Shown: piece by piece, positions 1 through 9,442 of the stretch
Layout of the letters: every line of letters begins with the position of its first letter
How positions within the stretch are numbered: position 1 is the first letter of the stretch
Assembly (NCBI GenBank): GCA_002708695.1
Contig: PAOZ01000010.1
Coordinates: 1-33,780, forward strand
DNA length: 33,780 nucleotides
Direction of reading: 5' to 3'
Source of the DNA: Methanobacteriota archaeon
GTDB taxonomy: Archaea > Thermoplasmatota > Poseidoniia > Poseidoniales > Thalassarchaeaceae
The notes under the pieces: generated by a model
Seen by the model: only the letters and a program-made list of their open reading frames with translations
What the model was told of the DNA's origin: nothing
Database searches by the model: none
Translations under genes and position numbers: made by a program

Positions 1-2
1 AC

Positions 3-2018
3 CAAGACGGGACCATCATGGATGACGGGTGGTGGAACACAACCGCGACGTCCATGTCGATGTCTCACACCGTGGAGACGTCCCATCTCCCCATAGGCAC
101 ATGGTATGCCTTCAGCGCAACGGCGTACACCGACAACGGGACGCTGTACGAGTGGCACTCGTTCAACATCATTCCTGCATACAACCCAAATCCTGGTCCG
201 AACGCGATGTGCGGTGAAGACAATTCCCGAACGAGTATCCACGTGACCAACGATGCGAACACTAACACCTACATGGGGCATGAATACTACTCAGACGATG
301 ATTTCAATCACGAGATTTCCCTTGATTGTCTCATTAACAATTCCACCTACCAGGTAGAGTACATGCTAACGCACTACCACACGGGCCACCTCGTTGACGG
401 TGGTTGGTGGAATTTCACGGCCAATGGAACAAGTGCGTCTATTACGAAAACGTGGTCTGACTTGCCAATACAAATTTGGTATGCGGTATCAGCGGTTTAC
501 ACCTTTGAGAACGGTGTTATCATTTCCGACTACGACAAATTCTACATCAACTCCACCACAGGGCCAGACCTCCTTGGATACTGTTCGTTCCCGACCTTTG
601 AGGCAACACCGGCTGCGGTTCATTCGGGCGATGAAGTGACTCTCTCGTGGATTATGGATGGTGACGTGAGCGACCAAGTATATCTCTCTCTGTTCAGCGG
701 TTGGGGCACCCAGTACTACTTCTCAAGTATTGAGAACAACGATGGAACCCATACAATCACACTTCCATCAAATATGAATCCTGATGAAGATTATACGATT
801 TACGTTGAAAGTGCTTACAACGACGCCCGTACTACTATGTGTTGGAAATACGGAACAATTGACATCCTTGAAGATGATGAAAACCCTGTGCTAGATGACA
901 TCATTAACCAGTATCTAAACTCCACAGATGAAAGACCTAGAATCTCAATGTGGTATGGTAAAGTAAACCAACACAATGATGCTGGAACTTGGATGACTGA
1001 CCCCGATGGCACTGCTGGCGCTGGATTAAATTCCCAATGGGGGGATGATGGATGGGGTGATCGAAAGTTGGAATATTGTCAAAGATTTTGGCCCGATACA
1101 GTCGAAATACGAAATAGTGCTCCAGAGGAGATTGTGTTCTACACACGAGGAAATACAGACGCATATCTTTCTGTGAAACCGGTTTGGCTATGTATACAAG
1201 ATACGGATGGCGACGGTATACTCGATCCAGAAGATGAAGATGATGACGGCGATGGTTGGCCAGATATTGTAGAAGATATCTGCTTCTCAGATTCTCTTGA
1301 TCCCACCATTGAGCCAATCGACCTCAATGAGGATGGTATTTGTGATGTGCTTCAGAATCTTCTGAATGGTGCTGGTGGCTCTTCAGGTGATGGGTTCTGT
1401 ACTTCTGGAACGATTAACGGCGGCTTATCTGGGCAATCCGAATATCTTGAGGTTATCGTCGTAGAAATGACAGGTACAAGCTTACAATATATTTACGATA
1501 TACAAGACACAACAGAATTCAACGAACTTTATGTCGATATCGAACAAGGCGAACCCGTCTCTGGCTTGACTAATGCGGATTTCACTGGTTACAGTGAGTA
1601 TTACGACATTTTTGTTTCTGATTCTTCTGGTAATTTTGATTCTGGTGGAAGTTATATCACAATTCAAGCTAAGACCAATCTTAACACCCAAAATCTTGGT
1701 GTAGGTCATAACATTGACTCTATTGGTCTTAGGGACTCTGAAGGTAATGTGCTCCATGCAACAGAAATTACTGCTTTTACCCTTGGAACAGGACTAGGTC
1801 CTTTGAATATGGATGGTCGACAAGAGGCGATTCTTGGACCAGCGGATCAGATTCCAACTGCTATGGGTAATGGCGATGCATCGATTACTGTGGGATTCTG
1901 TCCTCCTGAATCAAATTCTGATTCCGACGAAGGAGGATTCCTTCCAGGATTCAGCGCGATTAGTGGCCTTGCAGCACTCGGTGCTGCAATGCTCATCGGG
2001 CGTCGGCGTTCAGAGTGA
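3..2018 (+). CDS. Secreted repeat protein with PGF-type C-terminal sorting tail (5' partial)
   Basis: The frame stays open to the left edge of the window. The ATG at 18 lies inside a repeat, so it is probably not the true start and the N-terminus is missing. Two related beta-rich repeats are visible: DDGWWNTTA...GTWYAFSA near residue 3 and VDGGWWNFTA...QIWYAVSA near residue 126 (numbered from 18). At about residues 395-445 there is an Asp-rich DTDGDGILD/DDDGDGWPD segment like thrombospondin type 3 calcium-binding repeats. Many N-x-S/T sequons suggest an exported glycoprotein. The C-terminus reads FLPGF, then a hydrophobic helix, then GRRRSE. That is the three-part layout of PGF-CTERM tails recognised by archaeosortases, which cut near the motif and attach the protein to lipid. 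A candidate archaeosortase lies at 20416-21375. The true ligand or role is unknown. The first several hundred bases are clearly richer in GC than the rest. Confidence 0.85.
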   Translation, partial: QDGTIMDDGWWNTTATSMSMSHTVETSHLPIGTWYAFSATAYTDNGTLYEWHSFNIIPAYNPNPGPNAMCGEDNSRTSIHVTNDANTNTYMGHEYYSDDDFNHEISLDCLINNSTYQVEYMLTHYHTGHLVDGGWWNFTANGTSASITKTWSDLPIQIWYAVSAVYTFENGVIISDYDKFYINSTTGPDLLGYCSFPTFEATPAAVHSGDEVTLSWIMDGDVSDQVYLSLFSGWGTQYYFSSIENNDGTHTITLPSNMNPDEDYTIYVESAYNDARTTMCWKYGTIDILEDDENPVLDDIINQYLNSTDERPRISMWYGKVNQHNDAGTWMTDPDGTAGAGLNSQWGDDGWGDRKLEYCQRFWPDTVEIRNSAPEEIVFYTRGNTDAYLSVKPVWLCIQDTDGDGILDPEDEDDDGDGWPDIVEDICFSDSLDPTIEPIDLNEDGICDVLQNLLNGAGGSSGDGFCTSGTINGGLSGQSEYLEVIVVEMTGTSLQYIYDIQDTTEFNELYVDIEQGEPVSGLTNADFTGYSEYYDIFVSDSSGNFDSGGSYITIQAKTNLNTQNLGVGHNIDSIGLRDSEGNVLHATEITAFTLGTGLGPLNMDGRQEAILGPADQIPTAMGNGDASITVGFCPPESNSDSDEGGFLPGFSAISGLAALGAAMLIGRRRSE

Positions 2019-2155
2019 ATCTGGAATTTTGGAAACTGATCCACAATTTTGTCAAATGAGTTTATTGCTTTTTTCAAATCGCAAGGGCTCCCCTAGCGAA
2101 CCCGTCAATCTAAGGGTACCGTTCTATTCAAATCATTGGACATTACCGCATAAAC

Positions 2156-2457
2156 GAGGGAGCAGGAGGGTTGCTGACAGTGCCAGACACTGAGGAAAGT
2201 CCCCTCTCCACGACGCAAGTGGCTCGGTTTACGCCGAGGATTCGAGAGGGTCGGCCATGTAGAAGAAACGAACCGTGGCAGGTGTGTGCGATGAATCCGA
2301 GAGGACGAGGTCGCCTGTCTGCGGATGGAACGAACACCCCCACTGGAGCAAGTCCAAACAGTCCTGTCGACGAGCGTCGCCGAGGGACGGGTCGGATGCT
2401 AAGTTGAATGCAACCAGCCGAATGGTGAACAAAAAGGGGCTTACTCCCTGCACCCTC
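2156..2457 (+). ncRNA. rnpB: RNase P RNA, archaeal type
   Basis: This is the catalytic RNA of RNase P, which removes 5' leaders from pre-tRNAs. The 5' conserved region GAGGAAAGTCC is at 2192-2202. The 3' conserved region ACAAAAAGGGGCTTACT is at 2429-2445. AAGTCCCC and GGGGCTT pair to form helix P4 with the single bulged U that is typical of this RNA. The ends form P1: GAGGGaGCAGG (2156-2166) with CCTGCaCCCTC (2447-2457). The total of about 302 nt fits an archaeal RNase P RNA. A weak TATA-like stretch (CTATTCAAAT, about 2124-2133) is 25-30 bases upstream of the inferred 5' end. Exact ends come from P1 pairing only. Open frames on either strand across this region are incidental. Confidence 0.94.
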
Positions 2458-2463
2458 ACTTAT

Positions 2464-5400
2464 TCAATCTAATTCAAGAATTGTAGCTTCTACTGGAAGG
2501 GCATTTTCTACTATGATTCTATCATCGTCGGACCATGAACCAGGTAGACCTTTGATTCGATGCATGACTCGTTTTGTCGCTACCAACATACTGGGAAGTA
2601 ATATCGAGGAAGTAAACAAAGCAAGAATAATCAAAAGCATCATCAAAACGAAGAAATTTCTCAATCCTGGGATGGCAACAAATAATCCAGCAGCAAGTCC
2701 AGCAGAAGTTGTTGCTGTAGTTTCAAATATTGTCTGGCCAGTCTTCTCAACAGCCTTGGAAACACCCCTTGGAGTTTCTTTTTCATCCTTAATCCTGTCA
2801 ACAATGTGAATAGAATCATCTACTCCAATTCCAAATACTATTGTACCAATCATCGCAGTAAATACGTTCACATTCACTCCTCCACCTAAACGCATCAGTA
2901 GGGGCTGCCAAAGAACTACTGCGCCAACTGCAATCATTGTAAAGGTAGCCAATCTTGGAGATGCAAATAGAATTGACATTACGAAAAGAAGAACGATCAT
3001 TGTAGCAATTGTGGTTTCAGATTGAGCTTCATGTATTCCAGAATTAATATCTAATGAAACAGGTAAACCACCTGTCAACAATGTATTCTCTACACCATCC
3101 ATTCCCACAGCTGTACATCGAGTTGCATCACCATCAATACATGTATTTCCAGTCAATCTCTCATCAATTGTCTGACGTAATTTTCCTGCATCCCCTAATG
3201 AGATATATGGCTGATTGACATAAACCAAAGTTTTCGTTTCACCAAAACCTGAATCTGCATTCATTAGCATAGATCGAACTTCAGGTGATAAAGTATCAAA
3301 TGCAACATTGACCATTGTATCTCTAGTTGTCAAAAGATAAAACGGACATTCTGGCCCAGCAGCGGGATTATCCCAACATTCTGAATGAAGTATACCCCAT
3401 AATGTATCAGAATAAATTTCATCCTGAGTTACAGGATTAGGTATAGATACAGGTATTGATTTCAATATTGTAACTAGAGATATAGATGTAGTATTATCTA
3501 CAGTATCTATATCTTCTACCTGGATTCTTTCTATCGCATCTAAAACTGGTAAATCACGAATTGGAGCTGTGTCATTTACTCTACCCCTATCTGTAGCATC
3601 AACAATGAACATATTCGTTTGTCCTCCTTCAAAGACGCGACTGTATTCTGCTAATGTCTCATAACTAACTAAACCAGGGGGTACCTCTGAAGATGAACCT
3701 GTGATATCCTTGCCTAATTCTTCTTCAAGATAATACACACCTACAGCTGTAACTAACATAGAAACAATTAGTACAGACCAAGTTGCACGAAGTGGAATTT
3801 GGCCTATTTTCGACCAAAGGCTATCTGTGGCAGAACTTCTTCCCTTTCGATATCTAAGAATAAATGCAAGTGCTGGAACCATTAGAAGTGACAAAATAAA
3901 TGTTGTAAAAATTCCAAGAAGAAGAGTAGTACCAACAGTTCTCATCGGCCTAATTGGCACCAGCTCTGTCCACGTAAGTACACTAAATCCGATAATTGTA
4001 GTTAATGCTGAAAGCATAATCGCATGACCGCTTGTTTCAGCAGCGGCAACTGTTGCCTTTAGGTACAATTCTTCATCCCAAGGATCCAATGACTCTATTT
4101 CATGTCCTTCTCTTTCAGCATCCCACATTTTTTGGGCATGTAAATCAAGAATATCATTTCTATTTTCTTCGATTCTATTGGTTAAATGAAGAGCATAATC
4201 TACTCCTAGACCTACCAAAATCGGACCCGCAGAAATAATCATTGGAGTTAGTTCAATATCAAGTAAAACTGTTGCTCCAAATGTGATTAGTAAACTGAAG
4301 AGTATAGGAGTTCCACAAATAATTACGACTTTCGGACTACGATGAAGAATCATCATAGTTAGAATTACAAATACTGCACTTAATGGAAGCATTTTACTGA
4401 CTAATTCTTCATAAACTTCATCAGACACATCATGAAGGACTGGGGTTAGACCAGTCACCGTAATTGCATTTCTTGGTAAAATATTCTCCCTAGATAGATT
4501 CATTGAAGAAAGTGGCTGAGTATATGTCCTCGTACACAAAGGAAGACCACATTCCTCTAGTAGTTCCTTAGTATGCTCAATGAATGCTCGATGATCTTGA
4601 ATTAATCCACTTGGATTTTCATCAGTCTTACCTTTAGGGTCATTTCTTGGAGAAATATCCGTGCCCTCCATATCAAATCTGATTCCCAAGACGACAACTG
4701 CTGTGTCCCATATACCATCTCCATTGGTATCGCGAACAAAGTTGGACAAAAGAGGGCCAGCACTATCCACAAAATTATCAATTACATCTTGATCATCGGG
4801 AATTGAATAACCATCATATGGAGATTGTTCTGTCACTGGACATTGAGAAGGATCAAGATTAGGAATTTGATATCTCTCCATTGCGCAGTTAAATCGTTTA
4901 GCAGAACTATTTGCTTCCTTTATTATTTGAGCCGGAGAAAGAATCCAAACAACACCATCTTCAACTCCTCTATCAGATTTATTACGATCTAAACCATGTT
5001 TGTAACCACCTGCATTGGAATTCATATCGTCCCCTTCAATCCAACTAATTTGAGTTAAAATATCCACACTAGTTACATTCTCAGAACCTCTTGATGACCC
5101 ATCAATAGCATTATTCGTATGGACATATAGTAGAACTATGTCTGTTGACCATTGTTCCCTAACTTCTAGAAGTAGATCAGTAGAATTAGCGCCATCGGGA
5201 AGATATACCTAGACATCACCGTTTATTTGTTGTTGGAAATCTTTTGCAGAATTGCCCATCCATCCTGCAGAAATCAAAAGAATAATCAAAATAAATGCAG
5301 GAGCGCGTATGATTCTGCTATACAAGAAAATGTAAAATGATTCACGTATGGATTTTAGACCATTTACTAAGTAATTGATTGATTCACCAAAAATTCTGTT

Positions 5401-5538
5401 TTGAATGTTCTTCATCTGATCAAATATATTGGATAAAAATGAAACTATCGAAAGCCAAAATGAAGTCGTGCTCAACTTCTCAGCAATCTCGCCAATGGAA
5501 ATTCCATCGTCGATGACCTCAGATTCCTCTTTCGGCAT
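2464..5538 (-). pseudogene. RND/MMPL-family exporter interrupted by one in-frame TAG
   Basis: This is a large RND/MMPL (sterol-sensing-domain-like) membrane transporter of about 1,023 residues, in one frame apart from a TAG at 5209-5211. The ATG at 5538 is preceded by GGTAGG and is preferred over an upstream TTG at 5583. The N-terminal piece has about 109 codons: a cytoplasmic leader, then TM1 (APAFILIILLISAGW) ending in INGDV just before the stop. After the stop the frame continues with VYLPDGANSTDLLLEV, a normal ectodomain start, followed by two RND repeats. Each repeat carries a TM4-like motif, GLGVDYALHL or GIGVDDSIHI. Without readthrough the second piece would lack TM1. TAG is an ordinary stop elsewhere here, for example at the ends of the genes at 23912 and 22444. 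A nonsense mutation or an assembly error is therefore likelier than recoding. The gene follows the glycosyltransferase closely, probably in one transcript. Substrate is unknown. Confidence 0.85.
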
Positions 5539-5586
5539 ATACCTACCACTGATAGAAGAAACATCAAGCGTTCGGAAGAACAATAC

Positions 5587-6531
5587 TCATAGAGAGCGAA
5601 TTCGTTGTAAAACTACTCTTCTCATTAATGTCCTAGCACCATGCAAAACCAAGCCTGAAAAAACCAATGATAATCCTAACATCGATAACCAAGCACCTGT
5701 CAAACCAGGACCCACAGATAGAGTAATTGTTCCATCGGTTAACTCTTCTACGGAATTAAGCATGCCCAATCCAATAGTAGTGCCAGAAACTAACAATCCA
5801 ATTCCTGGCAAACCAAATACAAGCATTGGCTTCTTATGAGATAAAGATACCAATGCATAAGTTAGAACAGTAAAACCGTGACCAAACGCAGAATAGGTAG
5901 AAGACTTAGGAACATCGTATCGCACAGTAATTGGAACTTCTTCTACATTGATTTCTTTTTCTTTACATTGATCAAGAACTTCTAGAGTAGATTCCATACC
6001 TTCATTTTCAAACGCGAGCAAATTCAACGCCCTTTTAGTGAATGCCCTAAACCCACTTTGTGTATCCTTAACTCCAAGATCGCTGGTCAAATTTGATGCT
6101 GTATTAATCACGGAAATTCCTAATCTTCGATACATTGGCATTGAACTTCTATCACTATTATCAATAAATCGTGAGCCAATGACAACATCTACATCCTCCT
6201 TATCCAATTCTGCCAAAACGGCAGGAATATCCTCTGGTTGATGTTGTCCATCACTATCCAAAATAACTAATTTGTCAACATTCTTTTCTCTAGCAATTCG
6301 GAAAATACTTCGAATTGCTGCACCATATCCTCTATTTGCACGATGATAATGAATAATTGCTCCTGCACGTGCAGCTAATCTAGAACACGAATCAGATGAA
6401 CCATCATCAACACACAGAACCTCATCAACATATGGTAGACATCGAACAACTACAGATGCTACTGTCTCTTCTTCATTGAACATGGGCATTCCAACCATGG
6501 TCAAGCCGGTGCCTGATTCAATGCCGTCCAT
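5587..6531 (-). CDS. Family 2 glycosyltransferase, dolichol-phosphate sugar synthase type, with C-terminal membrane helices
   Basis: Likely transfers a sugar from a nucleotide donor to a polyprenyl/dolichyl phosphate at the cytoplasmic membrane face, for example for N-glycosylation or surface polysaccharide. The GT-A fold is recognisable: MVGMPMFNEEETV near the start, LCVDDGSSD for nucleotide binding, the LDSDGQHQPED metal-binding motif, and DTQSGFRAF in the acceptor region. Two hydrophobic helices follow (VFGLPGIGLLVSGTTIGLG and AWLSMLGLSLVFSGLVL). The frame is open up to 6621. I place the start at ATG 6531 (MDGIES) because a TATA-like box is centred about 26 bases upstream, which fits a leaderless transcript. 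That gives 314 residues. The broken RND gene follows after about 50 bases on the same strand. The divergent epimerase gene next door supports a role in surface glycans (inference). Confidence 0.87.
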   Translation of the reverse strand: MDGIESGTGLTMVGMPMFNEEETVASVVVRCLPYVDEVLCVDDGSSDSCSRLAARAGAIIHYHRANRGYGAAIRSIFRIAREKNVDKLVILDSDGQHQPEDIPAVLAELDKEDVDVVIGSRFIDNSDRSSMPMYRRLGISVINTASNLTSDLGVKDTQSGFRAFTKRALNLLAFENEGMESTLEVLDQCKEKEINVEEVPITVRYDVPKSSTYSAFGHGFTVLTYALVSLSHKKPMLVFGLPGIGLLVSGTTIGLGMLNSVEELTDGTITLSVGPGLTGAWLSMLGLSLVFSGLVLHGARTLMRRVVLQRIRSL

Positions 6532-6553
6532 GGTACATAATTTGAATCGGTTC

Positions 6554-6561
6554 GTATATAA
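6554..6561 (-). promoter_or_regulatory. TATA box for the glycosyltransferase gene (leaderless start)
   Basis: On the minus strand this reads TTATATAC. Its centre is about 26 bases upstream of the ATG at 6531, the distance expected if transcription begins at the start codon. This is the main reason for choosing 6531 over the upstream in-frame start at 6621. Confidence 0.6.
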
Positions 6562-6589
6562 TCTATGTAGCAATAATGTAAATTTTTTT

Positions 6590-6600
6590 GAATATTTTAC
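6590..6600 (+). promoter_or_regulatory. TATA-like element for the divergent epimerase gene
   Basis: An A/T-rich GAATATTTTAC element in the divergent intergenic region is centred about 28-30 bases before ATG 6625. It fits leaderless transcription from 6620-6625. The match to the archaeal consensus is imperfect and the surrounding sequence is also T-rich. Confidence 0.4.
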
Positions 6601-6624
6601 TATTTTTTCTGTTCCAAACATGCG

Positions 6625-7599
6625 ATGGACTCAAGTTCAATGCACGTATGTCACAACATGGTCACACTCGTAACAGGAGGTGCAGGTTTTGTTGGTTCCC
6701 ACTTAGTAGACTGCTTAATTGAAACAGGACAGAAGGTGAGAATTTTCGATAATTTCTCAAGTGGGCGCTTATCATTTCTATCCCACCATGGAGATTCCGT
6801 CGAAATTATTGAAGGAGATCTTCTAGATATTGATTCTGTCAAGAATGCAATGATAGAAGTAGATATCGTATATCACCTCGCCGCGAATCCGGATATCAGA
6901 TTAGGAACAGAAATTACAGATACTGATCTTAAGCAAGGTACAGTTGCCACATACAATGTCTTAGAAGCGATGAGAGTAGCAGGAGTTTCTAAAATCGCAT
7001 TTGCAAGCAGTAGTGTTGTTTACGGAGAAGCCAAAATCATGCCTACACCTGAAAATTATGGACCATTATTTCCAATTTCTCTTTATGGTGCATCAAAACT
7101 TGGTTCTGAGGCTTTAATCACTTCTTGGGTCGGAACTTTCGGCCTACAAGCATGGATCTTCAGATTTGCAAATATTGTTGGAGCAAGGGGTACACATGGT
7201 GTGATTTTTGATTTCATCCATAAGCTTCATCGAGATAAATCAAGTCTGGAAGTTTTGGGTAATGGAAGGCAAGAAAAGTCATACATGGAAGTTATAGATT
7301 GTGCGAAGGCCATGATACATGTTGTGGAAAACACAAGTGAACAGATTAATTGCTATAATCTAGGAACTAAAGATACTTGCAGTGTAAGAAGAATCGCTGA
7401 AATTGTTCTTGAAGAAACAAAATGCGAAGATGCAGATATCCAATATACTGGAGGAGATAGAGGATGGGCAGGAGATGTACCCAAATCAATGCTTGATCCT
7501 CAAAGACTATTTGACATTGGATTTGAGCCTATGTATAGTTCAGAAGATGCTATTCGACATACAGCTCGTTGCCTAGTGAACGAAATTGGACAACCATAA
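6625..7599 (+). CDS. NAD-dependent nucleotide-sugar epimerase/dehydratase (extended SDR, GalE-like)
   Basis: An extended short-chain dehydrogenase that probably interconverts or dehydrates a UDP- or dTDP-sugar with bound NAD. The Rossmann fold starts with MVTLVTGGAGFVGSHL (TGxxGxxG motif). It is followed by YHLAANPD, the catalytic-Ser strand FASSSVVYG, and the YGASK (YxxxK) catalytic pair. The C-terminal substrate-binding part contains GNGRQEKSYMEVID and NLGTKDTCSVRRIAE, as in UDP-glucose 4-epimerase relatives. Two starts are possible. ATG 6625 (324 aa) suits the TATA-like box at about 6595. ATG 6658 (313 aa, MVTLVTGG) suits the family's usual N-terminus. Divergent from the glycosyltransferase, so a shared surface-sugar role is plausible. 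Exact substrate cannot be read from the sequence. Confidence 0.9.
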   Translation: MDSSSMHVCHNMVTLVTGGAGFVGSHLVDCLIETGQKVRIFDNFSSGRLSFLSHHGDSVEIIEGDLLDIDSVKNAMIEVDIVYHLAANPDIRLGTEITDTDLKQGTVATYNVLEAMRVAGVSKIAFASSSVVYGEAKIMPTPENYGPLFPISLYGASKLGSEALITSWVGTFGLQAWIFRFANIVGARGTHGVIFDFIHKLHRDKSSLEVLGNGRQEKSYMEVIDCAKAMIHVVENTSEQINCYNLGTKDTCSVRRIAEIVLEETKCEDADIQYTGGDRGWAGDVPKSMLDPQRLFDIGFEPMYSSEDAIRHTARCLVNEIGQP

Positions 7600-7881
7600 T
7601 CAAGGATGAAATAAACCATCTTCCTCAAACATGGATTGACTGTCGATTGAAGATACTGTAGACATTCTAATCACTGTTACATCAATACGTCCAGCATCGG
7701 GATAAAGCGTAGTTAGTTCTCTATGTAATTCATTTCTTACCTGGTCAATATCTGCAGCATCGATTATAGTAACTGAACGAACTGGAGGTGAACCTCTAAC
7801 CTCGAGGATATATTCTACCATCCATTCCACAGCAACTGTCATTTCATATCCATCTACAACGTCGTCCATATCGTCCATCAT
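7600..7881 (-). CDS. Small protein of unknown function (93 aa)
   Basis: Not recognised. The 93-residue product starts MMDDMDDVVDGYEM, is acidic, has no membrane helix and no Cys or His metal motif. Its middle (RSVTIIDAADIDQVRNELH) looks like an alternating beta-alpha element, and the end is EEDGLFHP. The stop codon directly abuts the stop of the convergent epimerase gene. A TATA-like box 25 bases upstream of the ATG supports a real, leaderless gene. Coding identity rests on this promoter and on the tight packing with neighbours. Confidence 0.65.
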   Translation of the reverse strand: MMDDMDDVVDGYEMTVAVEWMVEYILEVRGSPPVRSVTIIDAADIDQVRNELHRELTTLYPDAGRIDVTVIRMSTVSSIDSQSMFEEDGLFHP

Positions 7882-7902
7882 GAATAATATCTACTTACAA
7901 GC

Positions 7903-7910
7903 TTATTAAT
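7903..7910 (-). promoter_or_regulatory. TATA box for the 93-aa gene
   Basis: On the minus strand this reads ATTAATAA, centred about 25 bases before the ATG at 7881. That is consistent with a leaderless transcript. Confidence 0.5.
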
Positions 7911-7925
7911 GCATGGTCTTATTGT

Positions 7926-8810
7926 TCATGTTAATTTTCTTGAATAATAAACAATCGTCGCAATTAGAATACCCATTACAATCAATGGAACCCACAAAGA
8001 AAATACTTCGTCCCCTATAGGCGGTTCAACATCCCAAGATAAAGCAGACAAAGTTGTTCTGCCCCCATTTGAAATTGATTTTTCATGAATAATTACAATC
8101 TCGGTAGAATTCATATCCAATCCATTGGGCCAATCAAAAGTAAAATTAGAAATTATACTATTATTCGAAATAAATGATGCAGAAGCCCATTCTGAGGGGT
8201 ACATTATTGACTCATTTTGGTTTACTGAAACAATATTTTTCAAAACTGAATTACTGAATAATTTTCCATTAGTTGCATCTACTGGCGAGATTGCAGATCT
8301 TTTCTCCAACAACATCAACGTTATAGAAGTAGATTCGATTTGCAGGGGTTCATCAACCAAAGCTTGAATCGAAACAGTTGATGAATTAAAGGAAATAGTT
8401 ACATCCAAAACCTCGTGATTAATTCTATCTTCTTCAGCATCCAATAATGATCTTTGGAGTTCCCCTCTAGAAGAAGAAGGAGTTGATTCAAGCAATCCAT
8501 CAAAATGGTATGCAGGAGTAGAATCTGCATCAGTTAGTCCAAGCCATGCTTTTCTAAAATTTGATGCTTCATTTCCTAAAGGATCATCAATAGCACTATG
8601 GAGATTTACTCGAATCATGCGCTCACCATTTGATTCAACCATTAGAGGAATCCATTCTTCATGATTTGCACAAGTATCGCACCAGACGGCAGTAGACATT
8701 TCCATCATTACAGAACCACCACCTCGAATGTGAATGCTAGATTCTTCTGCTTGAAGAGTAATTGGAAGAGAAAAAACAAGGAAGGCTAACACGATACACG
8801 ACCTTCGCAT
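7926..8810 (-). CDS. Membrane-anchored extracellular thioredoxin-like protein
   Basis: An N-terminal signal peptide (positive MRRS, hydrophobic to about residue 20, LQAEE) leads into a thioredoxin-like segment with STAVWCDTCANHEEW. The CxxC is at C44 and C47, the usual redox position after a beta strand ending in W. A region with several N-x-S/T sequons follows, and one C-terminal helix (LWVPLIVMGILIATIVYY) ends in a short basic tail. The topology suggests a redox or disulfide-handling domain held outside the cell and probably glycosylated. The cis-Pro of the thioredoxin fold may be in DSTPAYHF (about residue 98), which I infer from the order of elements. Target proteins are unknown. An A/T-rich element lies about 20-30 bases upstream of the start. 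Confidence 0.75.
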   Translation of the reverse strand: MRRSCIVLAFLVFSLPITLQAEESSIHIRGGGSVMMEMSTAVWCDTCANHEEWIPLMVESNGERMIRVNLHSAIDDPLGNEASNFRKAWLGLTDADSTPAYHFDGLLESTPSSSRGELQRSLLDAEEDRINHEVLDVTISFNSSTVSIQALVDEPLQIESTSITLMLLEKRSAISPVDATNGKLFSNSVLKNIVSVNQNESIMYPSEWASASFISNNSIISNFTFDWPNGLDMNSTEIVIIHEKSISNGGRTTLSALSWDVEPPIGDEVFSLWVPLIVMGILIATIVYYSRKLT

Positions 8811-8888
8811 AAACTATCCAAAATCTAATATTTTTTCAAATAGACGTCAAATTGATTCGACATTTCTATCTTCTGCGAACATACTATT

Positions 8889-9398
8889 TTACTGGATTTC
8901 GCTAATCTCTGATTTTCCTGGATTTTTTTCGTATCTATCGAGTAACCAGAATAATCCAGACCAAACCCCATCGATTGGTTCATCGTTTTTGGATGTGTTG
9001 ACTATCATGAAAATCTCTATCACACGGCGCCAACGGCTACCAAACATACGGAAATATACACCACAGAAATCATCCACCAAATCCATCGAGAGGTGGCCAT
9101 TTTTTGCAAGAACACCGATGTTGTTCATCCCGATCATCAAGGCATTCATGGCATCCTTTTCTTCACGAGTAAGTGCCGCTAACTCTTGGGGTGTAAGTTC
9201 ATCATGAAGTTTTACCGTACTTACTGAAAAACCACGATGAACCAATGGATTGTTCATGTGGGCTGCGAGATCTCGTCCGATTTCGTAGCGTCGATTTTCG
9301 TTCCAGTGCTTCATTTGACGAAGACTGAACAAAAGCGTGAACAAGATAGCGATACCGCTAATGGCTTCACCAACGTTCGCCGCAGTCTCGATATCCAC
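8889..9398 (-). CDS. One-TM protein, DUF4760-like
   Basis: A 169-residue protein. After a short acidic N-terminus, EAISGIAILFTLLFSLRQM forms a single membrane helix, followed by a soluble alpha-helical part. The helix wording resembles the EAIxGIAVLxTLIYL helix of the DUF4760-type proteins common in marine genomes; I match this from memory at low to moderate strength. The start is GTG at 9398, because no in-frame ATG lies between it and the upstream stop. A TATA-like TACAATAATT on the minus strand lies about 25 bases upstream, so the message is probably leaderless. Function is unknown. Confidence 0.65.
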   Translation of the reverse strand: MDIETAANVGEAISGIAILFTLLFSLRQMKHWNENRRYEIGRDLAAHMNNPLVHRGFSVSTVKLHDELTPQELAALTREEKDAMNALMIGMNNIGVLAKNGHLSMDLVDDFCGVYFRMFGSRWRRVIEIFMIVNTSKNDEPIDGVWSGLFWLLDRYEKNPGKSEISEIQ

Positions 9399-9442
9399 GA
9401 TTTTTCGAACATGCTTGAATTATTGTACATTTTGGAAGAAAA

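Noticed and set aside
937-1317. Minus-strand 126-codon frame inside the PGF-tailed protein gene
   Set aside because: It lies opposite a well-supported coding frame with TSP3-like and repeat motifs, and its translation is low-complexity without domains.
2171-2459. Open frames on both strands across the RNase P RNA
   Set aside because: Their bases are fully explained by conserved RNase P RNA regions and pairing; the translations show no protein-like pattern.
5209-5211. Pyrrolysine or other amber recoding in the RND gene
   Set aside because: Several genes in the window end in TAG (at 15226, 22444, 23915 and 23912), no pyl genes are seen, and no downstream recoding element was recognised. A mutation or an error is simpler; kept only as a minor alternative.
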